Assembly: GCA_031289095.1 (NCBI GenBank)
Contig: JAITQD010000105.1
Coordinates: forward strand, 1 to 64,000
DNA: 64,000 bases
DNA from: Azoarcus sp.
GTDB taxonomy: Bacteria > Pseudomonadota > Gammaproteobacteria > Burkholderiales > Rhodocyclaceae
Direction: 5' to 3'
Positions within the stretch are counted from its first letter, which is position 1. Each line of letters begins with the position of its first letter. Position numbers and translations under genes: made by a program. The notes under the pieces were generated by a model. The model searched no databases. It worked only from the letters and a program-made list of their open reading frames with translations, and was not told where the DNA came from. Of the stretch, positions 50,949 through 61,357 are shown piece by piece.

Positions 50949-51899
50949 ATGTCCGTCACCCTGCCTGATTTTTCCACCGGTTGCCTCGTCGTCGTGGGCG
51001 ACGTCATGCTCGACCGCTATTGGCACGGCGCCGCCACGCGCATTTCTCCCGAAGCGCCAGTACCGGTAGTGAAGGTGGAAAACGACGAGTTCCGCGCTGG
51101 CGGTGCGGGTAACGTGGCGCTCAACGCCGCTTCGCTGGGGGCGACGACACGCCTGGTCGGTCTGGTCGGGCGGGACGAGGCGGCGCAGTTGTTGTTTGAG
51201 AAGCTCACGGCGGGTGGGGTGCATTGTAGCCTGGTCGATGTGCCAGGACACCCGACAATCACCAAGTTGCGGGTCATCAGCCGTCATCAACAACTCCTCC
51301 GACTTGATTTCGAGAGCGATTTCGCTGGGGCGGAGCCGGCGGGCATCGACGGCCACTTTGCCGCCGTGCTCGACAACGTCGGTGCGGTGGTGTTCTCCGA
51401 CTACGGCAAGGGCACGCTCGCCCAGATCGCAACGCTGATTGCGGCGGCGCGCGCGCAGGGGCTGCCAGTGGCGGTCGACCCCAAAGGCGGCGACTTTGAA
51501 CGCTACAGAAATGCCTCAGTCATTACGCCGAACATGAGCGAATTCGAGGCCGTGGTCGGGCGTTGCCCCGACGAACGGGCGGTCAGGGAACGTGGCGAGG
51601 CGCTGCGCGACCGGCTGGGACTCGACGCGCTGCTCATCACGCGCTCGGAGCGCGGCATGACGCTGTTGCAGAAAGGCGAACCCGTCCTCGATTTGCCCAC
51701 CCGCGCCCGCGACGTGTTCGACGTCACCGGCGCGGGCGATACCGTGGTTGCGGTGCTCGGGGCCAGCCTTGCCTGCGGACTCGACCTGCCCCATGCCATG
51801 CAATTGGCCAACGTCGCCGCCGGTATCGTGGTCGGCAAACTCGGCACCGCCACCGTGAGCCGTACCGAACTTGCCAGGGCGCTGGCGCATTCCGCATAA
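50949..51899 (+). CDS. rfaE1: D-glycero-beta-D-manno-heptose-7-phosphate kinase (HldE kinase domain)
   Basis: PfkB-type: [63 protein letters not shown]. Confidence 0.94.
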   Translation: MSVTLPDFSTGCLVVVGDVMLDRYWHGAATRISPEAPVPVVKVENDEFRAGGAGNVALNAASLGATTRLVGLVGRDEAAQLLFEKLTAGGVHCSLVDVPGHPTITKLRVISRHQQLLRLDFESDFAGAEPAGIDGHFAAVLDNVGAVVFSDYGKGTLAQIATLIAAARAQGLPVAVDPKGGDFERYRNASVITPNMSEFEAVVGRCPDERAVRERGEALRDRLGLDALLITRSERGMTLLQKGEPVLDLPTRARDVFDVTGAGDTVVAVLGASLACGLDLPHAMQLANVAAGIVVGKLGTATVSRTELARALAHSA

Positions 51900-51915
51900 A
51901 GACAGGAGATTCTCC

Positions 51916-52881
51916 ATGATCATCGTCACCGGCGGCGCCGGTTTTATCGGCAGCAACATCGTGCAGGGCCTCAACGCCCGCGGCGTCAGCGACATCCTGG
52001 TGGTCGATGACCTCAGCGACGGTCACAAGTGCCTGAATCTGGCCGACGCCAACATCCGCGACTATCTCGACAAGGACGACTTCATCGCCCGCGTCGGCAA
52101 GGGCGAGGACTTCGGCGCGGTCGAAGCGGTGTTCCACGAGGGGGCTTGTTCGTCGACCACCGAGTGGGACGGGCGCTTTGTGATGAAGGTGAATTTTGAA
52201 TACACCAAGGCGTTGCTGGCCTGGTGCGTGACGCGCGGGACGCCGTTCATCTACGCTTCCTCGGCCTCGGTCTATGGCATGGGGCCGGTCTTCCGCGAGG
52301 TGCGCGAGTGTGAACGCCCGCTCAACATGTACGCCTATTCCAAGTTTCTGCTCGACTGCCATTTTCGCGCACGCGCGGGCGGCATCGCCAGCCAGGTGGC
52401 GGGGTTGCGCTACTTCAACGTCTACGGCCCCCGGGAACGGCACAAGGGTGCGATGGCGAGCGTGGCTTTTCACGTCGACAGCCAGTTGCACAGCAGCGGT
52501 CGCCTGCGTCTTTTCGAGGGTTCCGACGGTTACGGGCCGGGCGAACAGCAGCGCGACTTCATCCACGTCGACGACGTTGTGGCCGTCAACCTGTGGCTGT
52601 TCGATCATCCCTACATCTCGGGCATTTTCAACGTGGGCACTGGCCGGGCGCAGAGCTTCAACGACGTGGCGCGTGCCGCGATCGACTGGTATCGCCGTCG
52701 GCTCGGCGACAACGGCTTCGGCGGCATCGACTACATTCCCTTCCCCGATCACCTCAAGGGTCGCTACCAGAGCTTCACTGAGGCCGACATGTCGGCGCTG
52801 CGCGCTGCCGGGTGCGAGCACGCCTTCATGGACGTCGCCACGGGCGTGACGCGCTACCTCGACTGGCTGCACCGGGATTGA
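51916..52881 (+). CDS. hldD: ADP-L-glycero-D-manno-heptose-6-epimerase
   Basis: [56 protein letters not shown]. Confidence 0.96.
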   Translation: MIIVTGGAGFIGSNIVQGLNARGVSDILVVDDLSDGHKCLNLADANIRDYLDKDDFIARVGKGEDFGAVEAVFHEGACSSTTEWDGRFVMKVNFEYTKALLAWCVTRGTPFIYASSASVYGMGPVFREVRECERPLNMYAYSKFLLDCHFRARAGGIASQVAGLRYFNVYGPRERHKGAMASVAFHVDSQLHSSGRLRLFEGSDGYGPGEQQRDFIHVDDVVAVNLWLFDHPYISGIFNVGTGRAQSFNDVARAAIDWYRRRLGDNGFGGIDYIPFPDHLKGRYQSFTEADMSALRAAGCEHAFMDVATGVTRYLDWLHRD

Positions 52882-52890
52882 CGCTGGACG

Positions 52891-53907
52891 ATGCGCAAAA
52901 TTCTGGTGGTGGGGCCGTCGTGGGTCGGCGACATGGTGATGGCGCAGAGCCTGTTCATGAGCCTGAAAACAGGCGGCGAGTGTGGCATCGACGTACTTGC
53001 GCCGGCTTGGTCGCTGCCGATTCTCGCCCGTATGCCGGAGGTGCGGCGCGGCGTGGTCATGCCGCTCGGGCATGGCCGGCTCGGACTGGGAGTACGCTGG
53101 CGGCTCGGGCGCGAACTCGCCGCTGAACGGTACGATCAGGCCATCGTGCTGCCCGGTTCGTTCAAGTCCGCACTCGCACCTTTTTTCGCCCGCATCCCGC
53201 AGCGCACCGGCTTTCGCGGCGAGATGCGCTACGGTCTCCTCAACGACGTGCGCCCGCTTGATCGTGCCCTGTTGCCGATGACGGTGCAGCGTTTCGTCGC
53301 CCTCGGTCAGCCGACCGGTGTCATGACCGCAACGCCGGTCTTCCGCGTGCCACGGCTGGTTGCCGACGCGGCCAACCAACACACGCTGGCCGAGCGTTTC
53401 GGGTTCGACGCGGCGCGTCCGGCCATCGCCTTCATGCCTGGGGCGGAATACGGCCCCGCCAAGCAGTGGCCGCCCGCGCATTACGCCGCGCTTGCCCGCC
53501 TGCTCGTTGCGCGTGGTTTCCAGGTCTGGGTGTTGGGGTCAAAAAAAGACGGCGACGCCGCGCGCCCGATTGCCGAAGGCAACGAGGGCGTGTTCGACCT
53601 CACCGGGCACACCGAACTTGGCGATGCGGTCGATCTGCTCGCCCTGGCGCGCGCTGCCGTCACCAACGATTCCGGTCTCATGCATGTCGCCGCCGCGCTT
53701 GATGTGCCGTTGGCGGCCATTTTCGGTTCGAGTAGTCCCGAGCACACGCCGCCGTTGAGCGCCAAAGTCGCCATTGAATCTCTGCGGCTATCGTGCGCTC
53801 CCTGTTTCGAGCGTCGTTGTCCGCTCGGCCACACCCGTTGTCTGACCGATATTGCCCCGGCGCAGGTCTTGGCGGCGCTGGAGCCATTTCTTGTGGAGGC
53901 GTATTGA
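52891..53907 (+). CDS. waaF: LPS heptosyltransferase II
   Basis: ILVVGPSWVGDMVMAQSLF; MPGAEYGPAKQWPPAHYAALA; TNDSGLMHVAAALDVPLAAIFGSSSPEHTPPL. Confidence 0.94.
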   Translation: MRKILVVGPSWVGDMVMAQSLFMSLKTGGECGIDVLAPAWSLPILARMPEVRRGVVMPLGHGRLGLGVRWRLGRELAAERYDQAIVLPGSFKSALAPFFARIPQRTGFRGEMRYGLLNDVRPLDRALLPMTVQRFVALGQPTGVMTATPVFRVPRLVADAANQHTLAERFGFDAARPAIAFMPGAEYGPAKQWPPAHYAALARLLVARGFQVWVLGSKKDGDAARPIAEGNEGVFDLTGHTELGDAVDLLALARAAVTNDSGLMHVAAALDVPLAAIFGSSSPEHTPPLSAKVAIESLRLSCAPCFERRCPLGHTRCLTDIAPAQVLAALEPFLVEAY

Positions 53908-53970
53908 CGTGTCTATTTATGCTACGTACGATGCCGCAATTCCGCATTCATTTTTGTGAGGAGATGAGAA

Positions 53971-54414
53971 ATGGGAAGATGTACCCTATTTTCCGGGAAG
54001 CCGCTGTTGCGGAGGGTGTTTTTGGCATTTGCCACGCTTGCGGTTTTGCCAGCGTTCGCGCACCCGCAAGACACTATTCTGAAAAATGAGGGGCTCCTGT
54101 TCGGAGATAAATTGCCGCCTTCTCATGGTAGGTCTATATTCACTAATAGAAATATCTTGTCTCTACAGTCGTTTCTGAACTCATACCGTAGTGCAGATGC
54201 GGAAGAACAAAATGCTGCCTACGCATTCCTGTTGGGTGTTGTTGATGCAACGGAAGGGAAAGAATGGTGTAGTTATAGGGTATTAAAAACAATTTCCATC
54301 CTTGAAACACTCGCTATGGAGTTTAAAGATTTTGACCCATCCAGGTATGATGAACGTGCGGCTTATGTCATCACGGAAGTCCTGAAAAAATACCATCCTT
54401 GTAAGGGGCACTGA
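53971..54414 (+). CDS. Rap1a/Tai-family immunity protein (Tai4-like)
   Basis: Signal peptide; FLNSYRSADAEEQNAAYAFLLGVVDATEGKEWC...VITEVLKKYHPC; immediately precedes Tae4-like gene; AGGAG RBS. Confidence 0.65.
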   Translation: MGRCTLFSGKPLLRRVFLAFATLAVLPAFAHPQDTILKNEGLLFGDKLPPSHGRSIFTNRNILSLQSFLNSYRSADAEEQNAAYAFLLGVVDATEGKEWCSYRVLKTISILETLAMEFKDFDPSRYDERAAYVITEVLKKYHPCKGH

Positions 54415-54415
54415 G

Positions 54416-54907
54416 ATGAAGCCAGTATTTTCTACGTTGAAAAAGAATCACTATTCATCTGATGAGAATAGCCCGGATTACAAGGGAAAAACGGATGTTT
54501 ACAATGAAATTGGCTACGATTTCGGCAAGCTGGTTGCACAGAACGGCCAGTATGGAAACACATGCGCTGTGCGCATGAGTCTGGCTCTGCTCAAATCGAA
54601 CGTCAATTTCGGGCATCCGATCAGCCGCCTGGTAATAAAGAGCGGCCCTTATAAGGGGCGTTTTGTTGGCACAGGCGCGAAAACATTAGCGGATGCGCTG
54701 GCATCTCCGACGGTTCTGGGTAAGCCGTTAACCGGGGAAAAAGCGAAAGATGCGATAGAAACCAAACGGGGTATCGTCCTTTTTTATGATTGGCCGGGCT
54801 ATTCCAGAGGCGGTCATATCGACCTGATCGAGCCAGGAAGTATCTGTCACTCGTCATGTTTTTTCAAAGAAGGCCTCAAGGAACTCTGGTTCTGGCCGCT
54901 GGATTGA
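54416..54907 (+). CDS. Type VI secretion amidase effector Tae4-like (NlpC/P60-like fold)
   Basis: GNTCAVRMSLALLKSNVNF (Cys motif), YSRGGHIDLIEPGSICHSSC (His motif and Cys pair), terminal LWFWPLD. Confidence 0.78.
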   Translation: MKPVFSTLKKNHYSSDENSPDYKGKTDVYNEIGYDFGKLVAQNGQYGNTCAVRMSLALLKSNVNFGHPISRLVIKSGPYKGRFVGTGAKTLADALASPTVLGKPLTGEKAKDAIETKRGIVLFYDWPGYSRGGHIDLIEPGSICHSSCFFKEGLKELWFWPLD

Positions 54908-54958
54908 ACCTGGGAATTCCCCGCACAACCCCTTGCATCCTTTCCCCGCAACGCCTCC

Positions 54959-56053
54959 ATGCGCGTCCTGATCGTCAAAACCTCCTCGTTGGGTGACGTC
55001 ATTCATACCCTGCCTGCCGTCACCGACGCGGCCCGCGCCTTGCCTGGCGTCCGTTTCGACTGGGTGGTGGAAGAAGCCTTCGCCGAAATTCCCGGCTGGC
55101 ATCCGGCGGTCGAGCGTGTCATCCCGGTGGCGCTACGGCGCTGGCGCGCGCATCCCTTTGCCGCCGCCACACGGTGCGAATGGCGCGCCTTCCGCGCTGC
55201 GCTTGCCGAATCGCGTCCCGACCTCATAATCGACGCACAGGGGTTGCTGAAAAGCGCCTGGCTGGCGAGCAAAGCGTGTGCCCCCGTGCACGGACTTGAT
55301 CGCCGTTCGGCGCGCGAACCCTTGGCGAGTCTGGCTTACGCGCACCGTTACGCCGTGCCCTGGAGCCATCATGCCGTGCGCCGCGTGCGTGAGCTTTTCG
55401 CCGCCGCACTCGGCTACGCTCTGCCGCCGGAGGCGCTTGCCGACGATGACGGCGCCGCCTGCGCCGATGCCGCTACCTACGGGCTGGATCGCGCCCGCGT
55501 GCTGGCGGGCGCACAGACCGTGCCCGAAGACGACACGCCTCGCCTGGTTTTTCTCCACGGCACCACATGGCCCACCAAACACTGGCCGGAAGACTATTGG
55601 CACGACCTCGCCCGTATCGCCTGCGCCGCCGGTTGGCAAGTGCGACTACCGTGGGGCAACGACGCCGAACGCGCGCGCGCCGACCGCATCGCCGCCGGCG
55701 CCGGGGGCGCGCAGGTGCTGCCCCGCCTGCCGCTGGCGGGACTCGCCGCCGAACTCGCCGCCGCCGTCGCCTGCGTCGCCGTCGATACCGGCTTGGGTCA
55801 CCTCGCTGCCGCGCTCGACGTACCGGCCCTGTCGCTGTTCGGCCCCACCCACCCCGGCTTCACTGGCGCATGGGGTTGCCGCCAGTGCCGCCTTGCCACG
55901 GATCTGCCCTGCGCGCCGTGCCTGCGAAAAACCTGCCGCCTTTCCTCGCCGGATACCAGCGTCGAGCCACCCTGTTTCGCCCGTCTGCCGCCAAAACGGG
56001 TCTGGGAAACGCTGACCGCGATGGTGGCGAAGCCCGGTAAACTGCGCTCCTGA
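54959..56053 (+). CDS. waaC: LPS heptosyltransferase I
   Basis: MRVLIVKTSSLGDVIHTLPAVTDA; FDWVVEEAFAEIPGWHPAVERVIPVALRRW; HGTTWPTKHWPEDYW. Confidence 0.94.
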   Translation: MRVLIVKTSSLGDVIHTLPAVTDAARALPGVRFDWVVEEAFAEIPGWHPAVERVIPVALRRWRAHPFAAATRCEWRAFRAALAESRPDLIIDAQGLLKSAWLASKACAPVHGLDRRSAREPLASLAYAHRYAVPWSHHAVRRVRELFAAALGYALPPEALADDDGAACADAATYGLDRARVLAGAQTVPEDDTPRLVFLHGTTWPTKHWPEDYWHDLARIACAAGWQVRLPWGNDAERARADRIAAGAGGAQVLPRLPLAGLAAELAAAVACVAVDTGLGHLAAALDVPALSLFGPTHPGFTGAWGCRQCRLATDLPCAPCLRKTCRLSSPDTSVEPPCFARLPPKRVWETLTAMVAKPGKLRS

Positions 56054-56091
56054 ACCCACGCTCACGCCATGCCCTTTTCAATCCCTGCCCA

Positions 56092-57231
56092 ATGCAACTA
56101 GCGTTCTGCCTCTACAAGTATTTCCCCTTCGGTGGGCTGCAACGCGACTTCCTGCGGATCGCGCTTGCCTGCCAGGCGCGCGGCCACACCATTCGCGTCT
56201 ACACCCTCGAATGGCGGGGGGACGTTCCGGCGGGGTTCGACCTAGTGCGCGTGCCGGTGCGGGCCTGGTCGAACCCTCGCCGCTATCGCAAATTCAGCGC
56301 CTGGGTCGACGCCGACCTCGCGCGCCGGCCCGCCGGTTGCGTCATCGGCTTCAACAAGATGCCCGGCCTCGACATCTATTACGCCGCCGACCCCTGCTAC
56401 GAGGAAAAGGCCCGCACCCTGCGCAATCCGCTCTACCGCCTGGGCGGACGCTATCGCCACTTCGCTGCCTGGGAACGCGCCGTGTTCGCGCCCGCGAGCC
56501 GCACCGACATCCTGATGATCTCCAGCGTGCAGCAACCGTTCTTCATGCGCCATTACGGCACCCCGGCGGAACGCTTCCACCTGTTGCCGCCGGGCATCGC
56601 CCCCGACCGCCGCGCCCCTGTCGACGCTCCCGCCATCCGCGCCGCGTTCCGTGCTGAATTCGGCCTGCGCGACGACGACTTCCTGCTGGCGCAGATCGGC
56701 TCCGGCTTCAAGACCAAGGGGCTTGATCGCAGCCTGCTGGCACTGGCCGCGCTCCCCGAGGCGTTGCGCCGCCACACGCGCCTCATCGCCATCGGCGACG
56801 ACGACCCGCGTCCCTTCCAGCGCCAGGCCAAGGCGCTCGGACTGGACGAGCGTGTCGCCATCCTGCGTGGCCGCGACGACATCCCGCGCTTCTTGCTCGG
56901 CGCGGATCTGCTCATCCACCCGGCCTACAGCGAAGCCGCCGGCATCATCCTCCTTGAAGCCCTCGTCGCCGGTCTGCCGGTGCTTACCACCGACGTGTGC
57001 GGCTACGCGCACTACATCGCCGAAGCCGATGCCGGCCAGCTCATCGCTGCGCCCTTCGCACAGGAAAACCTCAACGCCGCGCTGGCCGCCATGCTCGCCG
57101 ACACCGGCGCGCGCGTACACTGGTCGCAGCACGCGCTCGCTTTCGCCGACAAGGCCGACATTTACAGCCTGCACGAACGAGCCGCCGACTTCATCCTGAG
57201 CCACGCGCACGCTACCTCGGAGACCGCATGA
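56092..57231 (+). CDS. waaG: LPS core glycosyltransferase WaaG-like
   Basis: FCLYKYFPFGGLQRDFLRIALACQARGH; GT4 domain HPAYSEAAGIILLEALVAGLPVLTTDVCGYAHYI. Confidence 0.93.
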   Translation: MQLAFCLYKYFPFGGLQRDFLRIALACQARGHTIRVYTLEWRGDVPAGFDLVRVPVRAWSNPRRYRKFSAWVDADLARRPAGCVIGFNKMPGLDIYYAADPCYEEKARTLRNPLYRLGGRYRHFAAWERAVFAPASRTDILMISSVQQPFFMRHYGTPAERFHLLPPGIAPDRRAPVDAPAIRAAFRAEFGLRDDDFLLAQIGSGFKTKGLDRSLLALAALPEALRRHTRLIAIGDDDPRPFQRQAKALGLDERVAILRGRDDIPRFLLGADLLIHPAYSEAAGIILLEALVAGLPVLTTDVCGYAHYIAEADAGQLIAAPFAQENLNAALAAMLADTGARVHWSQHALAFADKADIYSLHERAADFILSHAHATSETA

Positions 57232-58067
57232 ACGAAGTCGTCCTGCGCCCGCCCTTCGACCGCCTGTGGGCCGGGCGCGACCCCTTCGCCGCCGTCGAAG
57301 CCCTGCAAGGACAAGTGTTCCGGGAACTGGCCGGACGACGCACCCTGCGCGTCGACATCGACGGTCGCGGCTATTTCGTCAAAATCCATCGCGGCGTCGG
57401 CTGGGGCGAAATCCTCAAGAACCTCGTCTGCCTGCGCCCGCCGGTGCTCGGCGCACGTGACGAATGGCGTGCCCTCGAACGCCTCGCCGAACTCGGCGTC
57501 GATACCATGCGCGCGCTCGCCTTCGGCGAACGCGGTGACAACCCGGCGCGACGGCATTCCTTCATCATCACCGAAGAACTTGCACCCACCGTCAGCCTGG
57601 AAGACATCTGCCGCGACTGGCCACGCACCCCGCCGCCGCCCGCGCTCAAACGCGCCCTCATCGCCCGCGTGGCGAACATGGCGCGACGGATGCACGAAGG
57701 CGGGGTGAATCACCGCGACTTCTATATCTGCCACTTCCTGCTTCACACCGAACCGCCGCCCGTACCCAAAGCGTTGCGGCTGTCGCTGATCGACCTGCAC
57801 CGCGCCCAGGTGCGCGCCAGCCCGCCGCCGTCGCGCTGGCGGCGCAAGGATCTGGCCGGACTGTATTTTTCCGCGCTCGATATCGGCCTCACCCGGCGCG
57901 ACCTGTTGCGCTTCCTGCGCGCCTACCTCAACGGGCCTCTGCGCCGCGTGCTGCGGGACGAAGCGCCCTTGCTGGCCTGGCTCGGCGGCGAAGCCGCACG
58001 CCTGGCCAAACGCTACCAACGCAAATTCGCCTCAGAATCCGATGCGACGGGAAACGCCCCGTCATGA
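57228..58067 (+). CDS. waaP: LPS core heptose(I) kinase
   Basis: GRGYFVKIHRGVGWGEILKNL; GGVNHRDFYICHFLLH; LSLIDLHRAQVR. Confidence 0.92.
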   Translation: MNEVVLRPPFDRLWAGRDPFAAVEALQGQVFRELAGRRTLRVDIDGRGYFVKIHRGVGWGEILKNLVCLRPPVLGARDEWRALERLAELGVDTMRALAFGERGDNPARRHSFIITEELAPTVSLEDICRDWPRTPPPPALKRALIARVANMARRMHEGGVNHRDFYICHFLLHTEPPPVPKALRLSLIDLHRAQVRASPPPSRWRRKDLAGLYFSALDIGLTRRDLLRFLRAYLNGPLRRVLRDEAPLLAWLGGEAARLAKRYQRKFASESDATGNAPS

Positions 58068-58807
58068 ACAGCTGGCGGCTTCTTCCCCCTTACGACGGCG
58101 GCGAGACAGCGCGCGCCTTCGCCTCGCTCGCCGACGTCTTCGCCCTGAGCGGCGAACGCATCTCCTGCGACCCCCAGAGCAACGTGATCCGCGTCGAGCT
58201 TGGTGGCGTGCGCTACTACGTCAAGCGTTACCACCGCGCTGGCAAAAACCCGTTACGGTGCTGGCTGCTGCGGCCACGGGTGCAGGCCGAATGGGAAAAC
58301 CTGCTCGCCTTCGCGTCCTGGGGCATCCCCTGTGCCGCCATGGTGGGCTACGGGCTGGAACGCCACGCCGGTGTTTTCGTGCGTGGCGCGCTGATCACCC
58401 GCGAGCAGACCCACACCGTCGACCTCGCCCAACTGGCGCACGAACACGATCCCCGACTGCGTACGCGCGCCTGGCTTGCCCGGATCGTTCCGCAGGTCGC
58501 ACACGTTGCCCGCACCATTCACGCCCACGGCTTTGTCCACAACGACCTCAAGTGGCGCAATTTGCTCGTCGATAACACCGCCACCGTCTACCTGATCGAC
58601 TGTCCCGGCGGGGAACACTGGCCGGGGCCATTCCTGCGCTATCGCATCGACAAGGATCTGGCCTGCCTCGACAAAATCGCCAAGTACCAGCTCTCGCGCA
58701 CCTGGCGGCTACGCTTTTTCCACGCCTATACCGGCAGGGCTCGCCTCACCGCCGCCGACAAAAACATGATCGGGCGCATCCTGCGCTTTTTTGAGGGGCG
58801 GGAATGA
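58064..58807 (+). CDS. Kdo/WaaP-family lipopolysaccharide kinase
   Basis: VRYYVKRYHRAGKNPLR; HGFVHNDLKWRNLLVDNTATVYLIDCPGG. Confidence 0.85.
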   Translation: MNSWRLLPPYDGGETARAFASLADVFALSGERISCDPQSNVIRVELGGVRYYVKRYHRAGKNPLRCWLLRPRVQAEWENLLAFASWGIPCAAMVGYGLERHAGVFVRGALITREQTHTVDLAQLAHEHDPRLRTRAWLARIVPQVAHVARTIHAHGFVHNDLKWRNLLVDNTATVYLIDCPGGEHWPGPFLRYRIDKDLACLDKIAKYQLSRTWRLRFFHAYTGRARLTAADKNMIGRILRFFEGRE

Positions 58808-60231
58808 GCGACGCCGCGCCCGTCCTTGCCGCTGGCGAACTGGCCGCCGCTCACCGCGCGCCGCCTTTTCCGTGCGCGGTTCAGCTCGATGGCGGTGCGC
58901 GTCTTGACCTGCTGCGGCCCTTGCGCGTGTTGCCTGGCAAACGCATCGTTGGGGAAGGCCTCTGGAACGGGCGGCAGGTGCTGGCAAAACTGTTTGTCGC
59001 CGCCGGCAGCGCCCGCCACTGGCGGCGCGAATGCGACGGACTCGCCGCCCTGACGGCGGCGACGATTCCGACCACGCCGATTCTCGCGGCGGGAACGCTC
59101 GCGGGCGGCGGACATTACCTGCTCACCGCCTTCCTGCCCGAAGCGCACAGTCTGGCCGACGAACTGCGCGCCGACGCCGCCACCGTGCGAGCGTGGCTGC
59201 TCGCCGCCTGCACGGGCATCGGGCGGCTGCACGCCCATGGCCTGACCCATGGCGACCTGCATCCCGGCAACTTCCTCATTGACGTCGGCGAGCCGCTCAT
59301 CATCGACGGCGACGCCGTGCGCCGCCATACCGCACCGCTGCCGGAAGCCGACGCCGCCGACAACTTTGCGTACTTCCTCGCCGAATTGCCGCCGGGCATG
59401 GCACTCGAAGCGCTGATCGACGCCTACCGCGCTGGCGATCCGCGCCGCAACCCCTCGCTGTCGCTCGCCGCGCTGCGCCCGCGCATCGAAAAGCACCGCC
59501 GCGCCCGGCTCTTGGATTACCTGCGCAAAACCGTACGCCCCTGCACGCTGTTCGAGGTGCAGCACAACGCCCACCGTTTTACCGCTGTGGGCCGCGCCGA
59601 CGCCGATGCGCTCGCGCCGCTCATCGCCGATCCGGATCGGGCCATGGCCGCAGGCGATCTCCTCAAGGACGGCAACACCGCCACCGTCGTCCGGGTCGAC
59701 GTCGATGGCCGGGCGCTGGCCGTCAAACGCTACAACCTCAAGGGCGCGACACACGCGCTATCACGCGCATGGCGGCCAAGCCGGGCCTGGCATTCCTGGC
59801 GCGAAGGGCACCGCCTGCGCTTTCTCGGCCTGGAAACACCGATGCCGCGCGCCCTGATCGAAGAACGCCTCGGCCCCCTGCGCCGCCGCGCCTGGCTGAT
59901 TGCCGATTACCACCGTGGCCGCAACCTTGCCGAACACCTCGCCCCCCACATCGACGCCGCCGCGCCGCCGCCCGCCGAAAGCGAAGCCTTGCTGCGCTTT
60001 TTCGACGCCCTGACCGCGCACCGCCTTGGCCATGGCGACCTCAAGGCCACCAACCTGCTTTGGGACGACGCGCGGGGCATCGTCGTCATCGACCTCGACG
60101 CCATGACCCAGTACACGAGCGCCGCCACGTATGCGCACGTCTGGCGGCGTGACCGGGCGCGGCTGCTCGCCAACTGGCCGGCAGGCAGCGGCCTGCATCG
60201 CTGGCTGGACGAACACTTGCCGCGAGGGTAG
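58804..60231 (+). CDS. Tandem-domain LPS kinase-like protein
   Basis: Two catalytic-loop motifs: HGLTHGDLHPGNFLIDVGEPLIIDGDA and HRLGHGDLKATNLLWDDARGIVVIDLDA. Confidence 0.85.
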   Translation: MSDAAPVLAAGELAAAHRAPPFPCAVQLDGGARLDLLRPLRVLPGKRIVGEGLWNGRQVLAKLFVAAGSARHWRRECDGLAALTAATIPTTPILAAGTLAGGGHYLLTAFLPEAHSLADELRADAATVRAWLLAACTGIGRLHAHGLTHGDLHPGNFLIDVGEPLIIDGDAVRRHTAPLPEADAADNFAYFLAELPPGMALEALIDAYRAGDPRRNPSLSLAALRPRIEKHRRARLLDYLRKTVRPCTLFEVQHNAHRFTAVGRADADALAPLIADPDRAMAAGDLLKDGNTATVVRVDVDGRALAVKRYNLKGATHALSRAWRPSRAWHSWREGHRLRFLGLETPMPRALIEERLGPLRRRAWLIADYHRGRNLAEHLAPHIDAAAPPPAESEALLRFFDALTAHRLGHGDLKATNLLWDDARGIVVIDLDAMTQYTSAATYAHVWRRDRARLLANWPAGSGLHRWLDEHLPRG

Positions 60232-60280
60232 GCGTGTTGCAGCCTTCGTGAAGGCGGCAGGACGGACAAAGATTTCTTCC

Positions 60281-61342
60281 TCAGCAGCACTGCGACAGCA
60301 TTGCCGTCGCCAGTTTTCCGATTGCCGCTTCCGAAAGATCGTCCGCATCCAGTCGGCAGGCATCGGGAAGACGCTGGAAATGCCTGCCCTGCGAACGCGC
60401 ATACAACGGGTCGTAATGGCGGACGATCAATTCCCGGAACAGATTGGGCAGATCGCCCTGCCGCGCCCAGTCCTTCCAGCGGTCGAGTGTGGCGTTGTCG
60501 ATGAAGCCCTGTAGGCGCTGCAAGCGCGCCACGAGGGTAGCGAGGTTGTCGCCGAGATAGGCGTATTCGTCAAGCAGATAGGCGAGTCGTGCTTCGAGAC
60601 TGGCGTGGATTTCGGTGCACAGCGAAACGCGCATGGCGTCCACCAGCGTATTGGGCAGGGCGCACGCGCCGATCTTGCGGCTTTCTGCTTCCACGTAGAC
60701 GACTCGCGTCGGATCGAAACGCTCCAGCCGTTGCGCAAGGCCGGTTTCAAACCATTTCTGCGTCGGCTGGACGCGATACGGCAGCCCGCCGAGCACCGAT
60801 CCCTTGTGCACGGCCAAGGCTTCGAGGTCGAGTATTTGCTCGCCCCGCGCCGCCAGCGCTGCGAGCAGGCGGGTCTTGCCGCTGCCGGTCGCACCGCAGA
60901 TCACATGCCACTGCAAGCTGGCAGGCAAAGTGTCCAGCGTGGCGACGACGTGCCGCCGCCATGCCTTGTAGCCATCGACGAGCTGTCCGGCGCGCCAGCC
61001 GATCAGGTTGAACCACAGGGCGGCGCTCTGGCTGCGCATGCCGCCACGCCAGCAATAGATGAGCGGTCGCCAGGTTCTGGGGCGGTCGTGGAACTGCCGT
61101 TCCAGCATTCCGGCAAGATTTTTCGCCACCATGGCCGCGCCCAGCCGCCGCGCCGCGAATGGCGACTGCGCATACAACAGGCCGACTTCATGGCGTTGAG
61201 CATCGTCCAATACGGGACAATTCAACGCACCAGGAATATGATCCGCAGCGAATTCGGCGGGCGAACGAACGTCGACGATCTCATCGAAATCGGCGCGTTG
61301 CGCAAGGGTATGACGCAGGTCGAGCGCCGATGGACAGGACAT
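60281..61342 (-). CDS. mnmH: tRNA 2-selenouridine synthase
   Basis: Rhodanese VRSPAEFAADHIPGALNCPVLDDAQRHEVG, YCWRGGMRSQSAALW, P-loop CGATGSGKTRLLAAL; start at MSCPSALDL inferred. Confidence 0.92.
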   Translation of the reverse strand: MSCPSALDLRHTLAQRADFDEIVDVRSPAEFAADHIPGALNCPVLDDAQRHEVGLLYAQSPFAARRLGAAMVAKNLAGMLERQFHDRPRTWRPLIYCWRGGMRSQSAALWFNLIGWRAGQLVDGYKAWRRHVVATLDTLPASLQWHVICGATGSGKTRLLAALAARGEQILDLEALAVHKGSVLGGLPYRVQPTQKWFETGLAQRLERFDPTRVVYVEAESRKIGACALPNTLVDAMRVSLCTEIHASLEARLAYLLDEYAYLGDNLATLVARLQRLQGFIDNATLDRWKDWARQGDLPNLFRELIVRHYDPLYARSQGRHFQRLPDACRLDADDLSEAAIGKLATAMLSQCC

Positions 61343-61357
61343 GGGGGGACTCTGATC

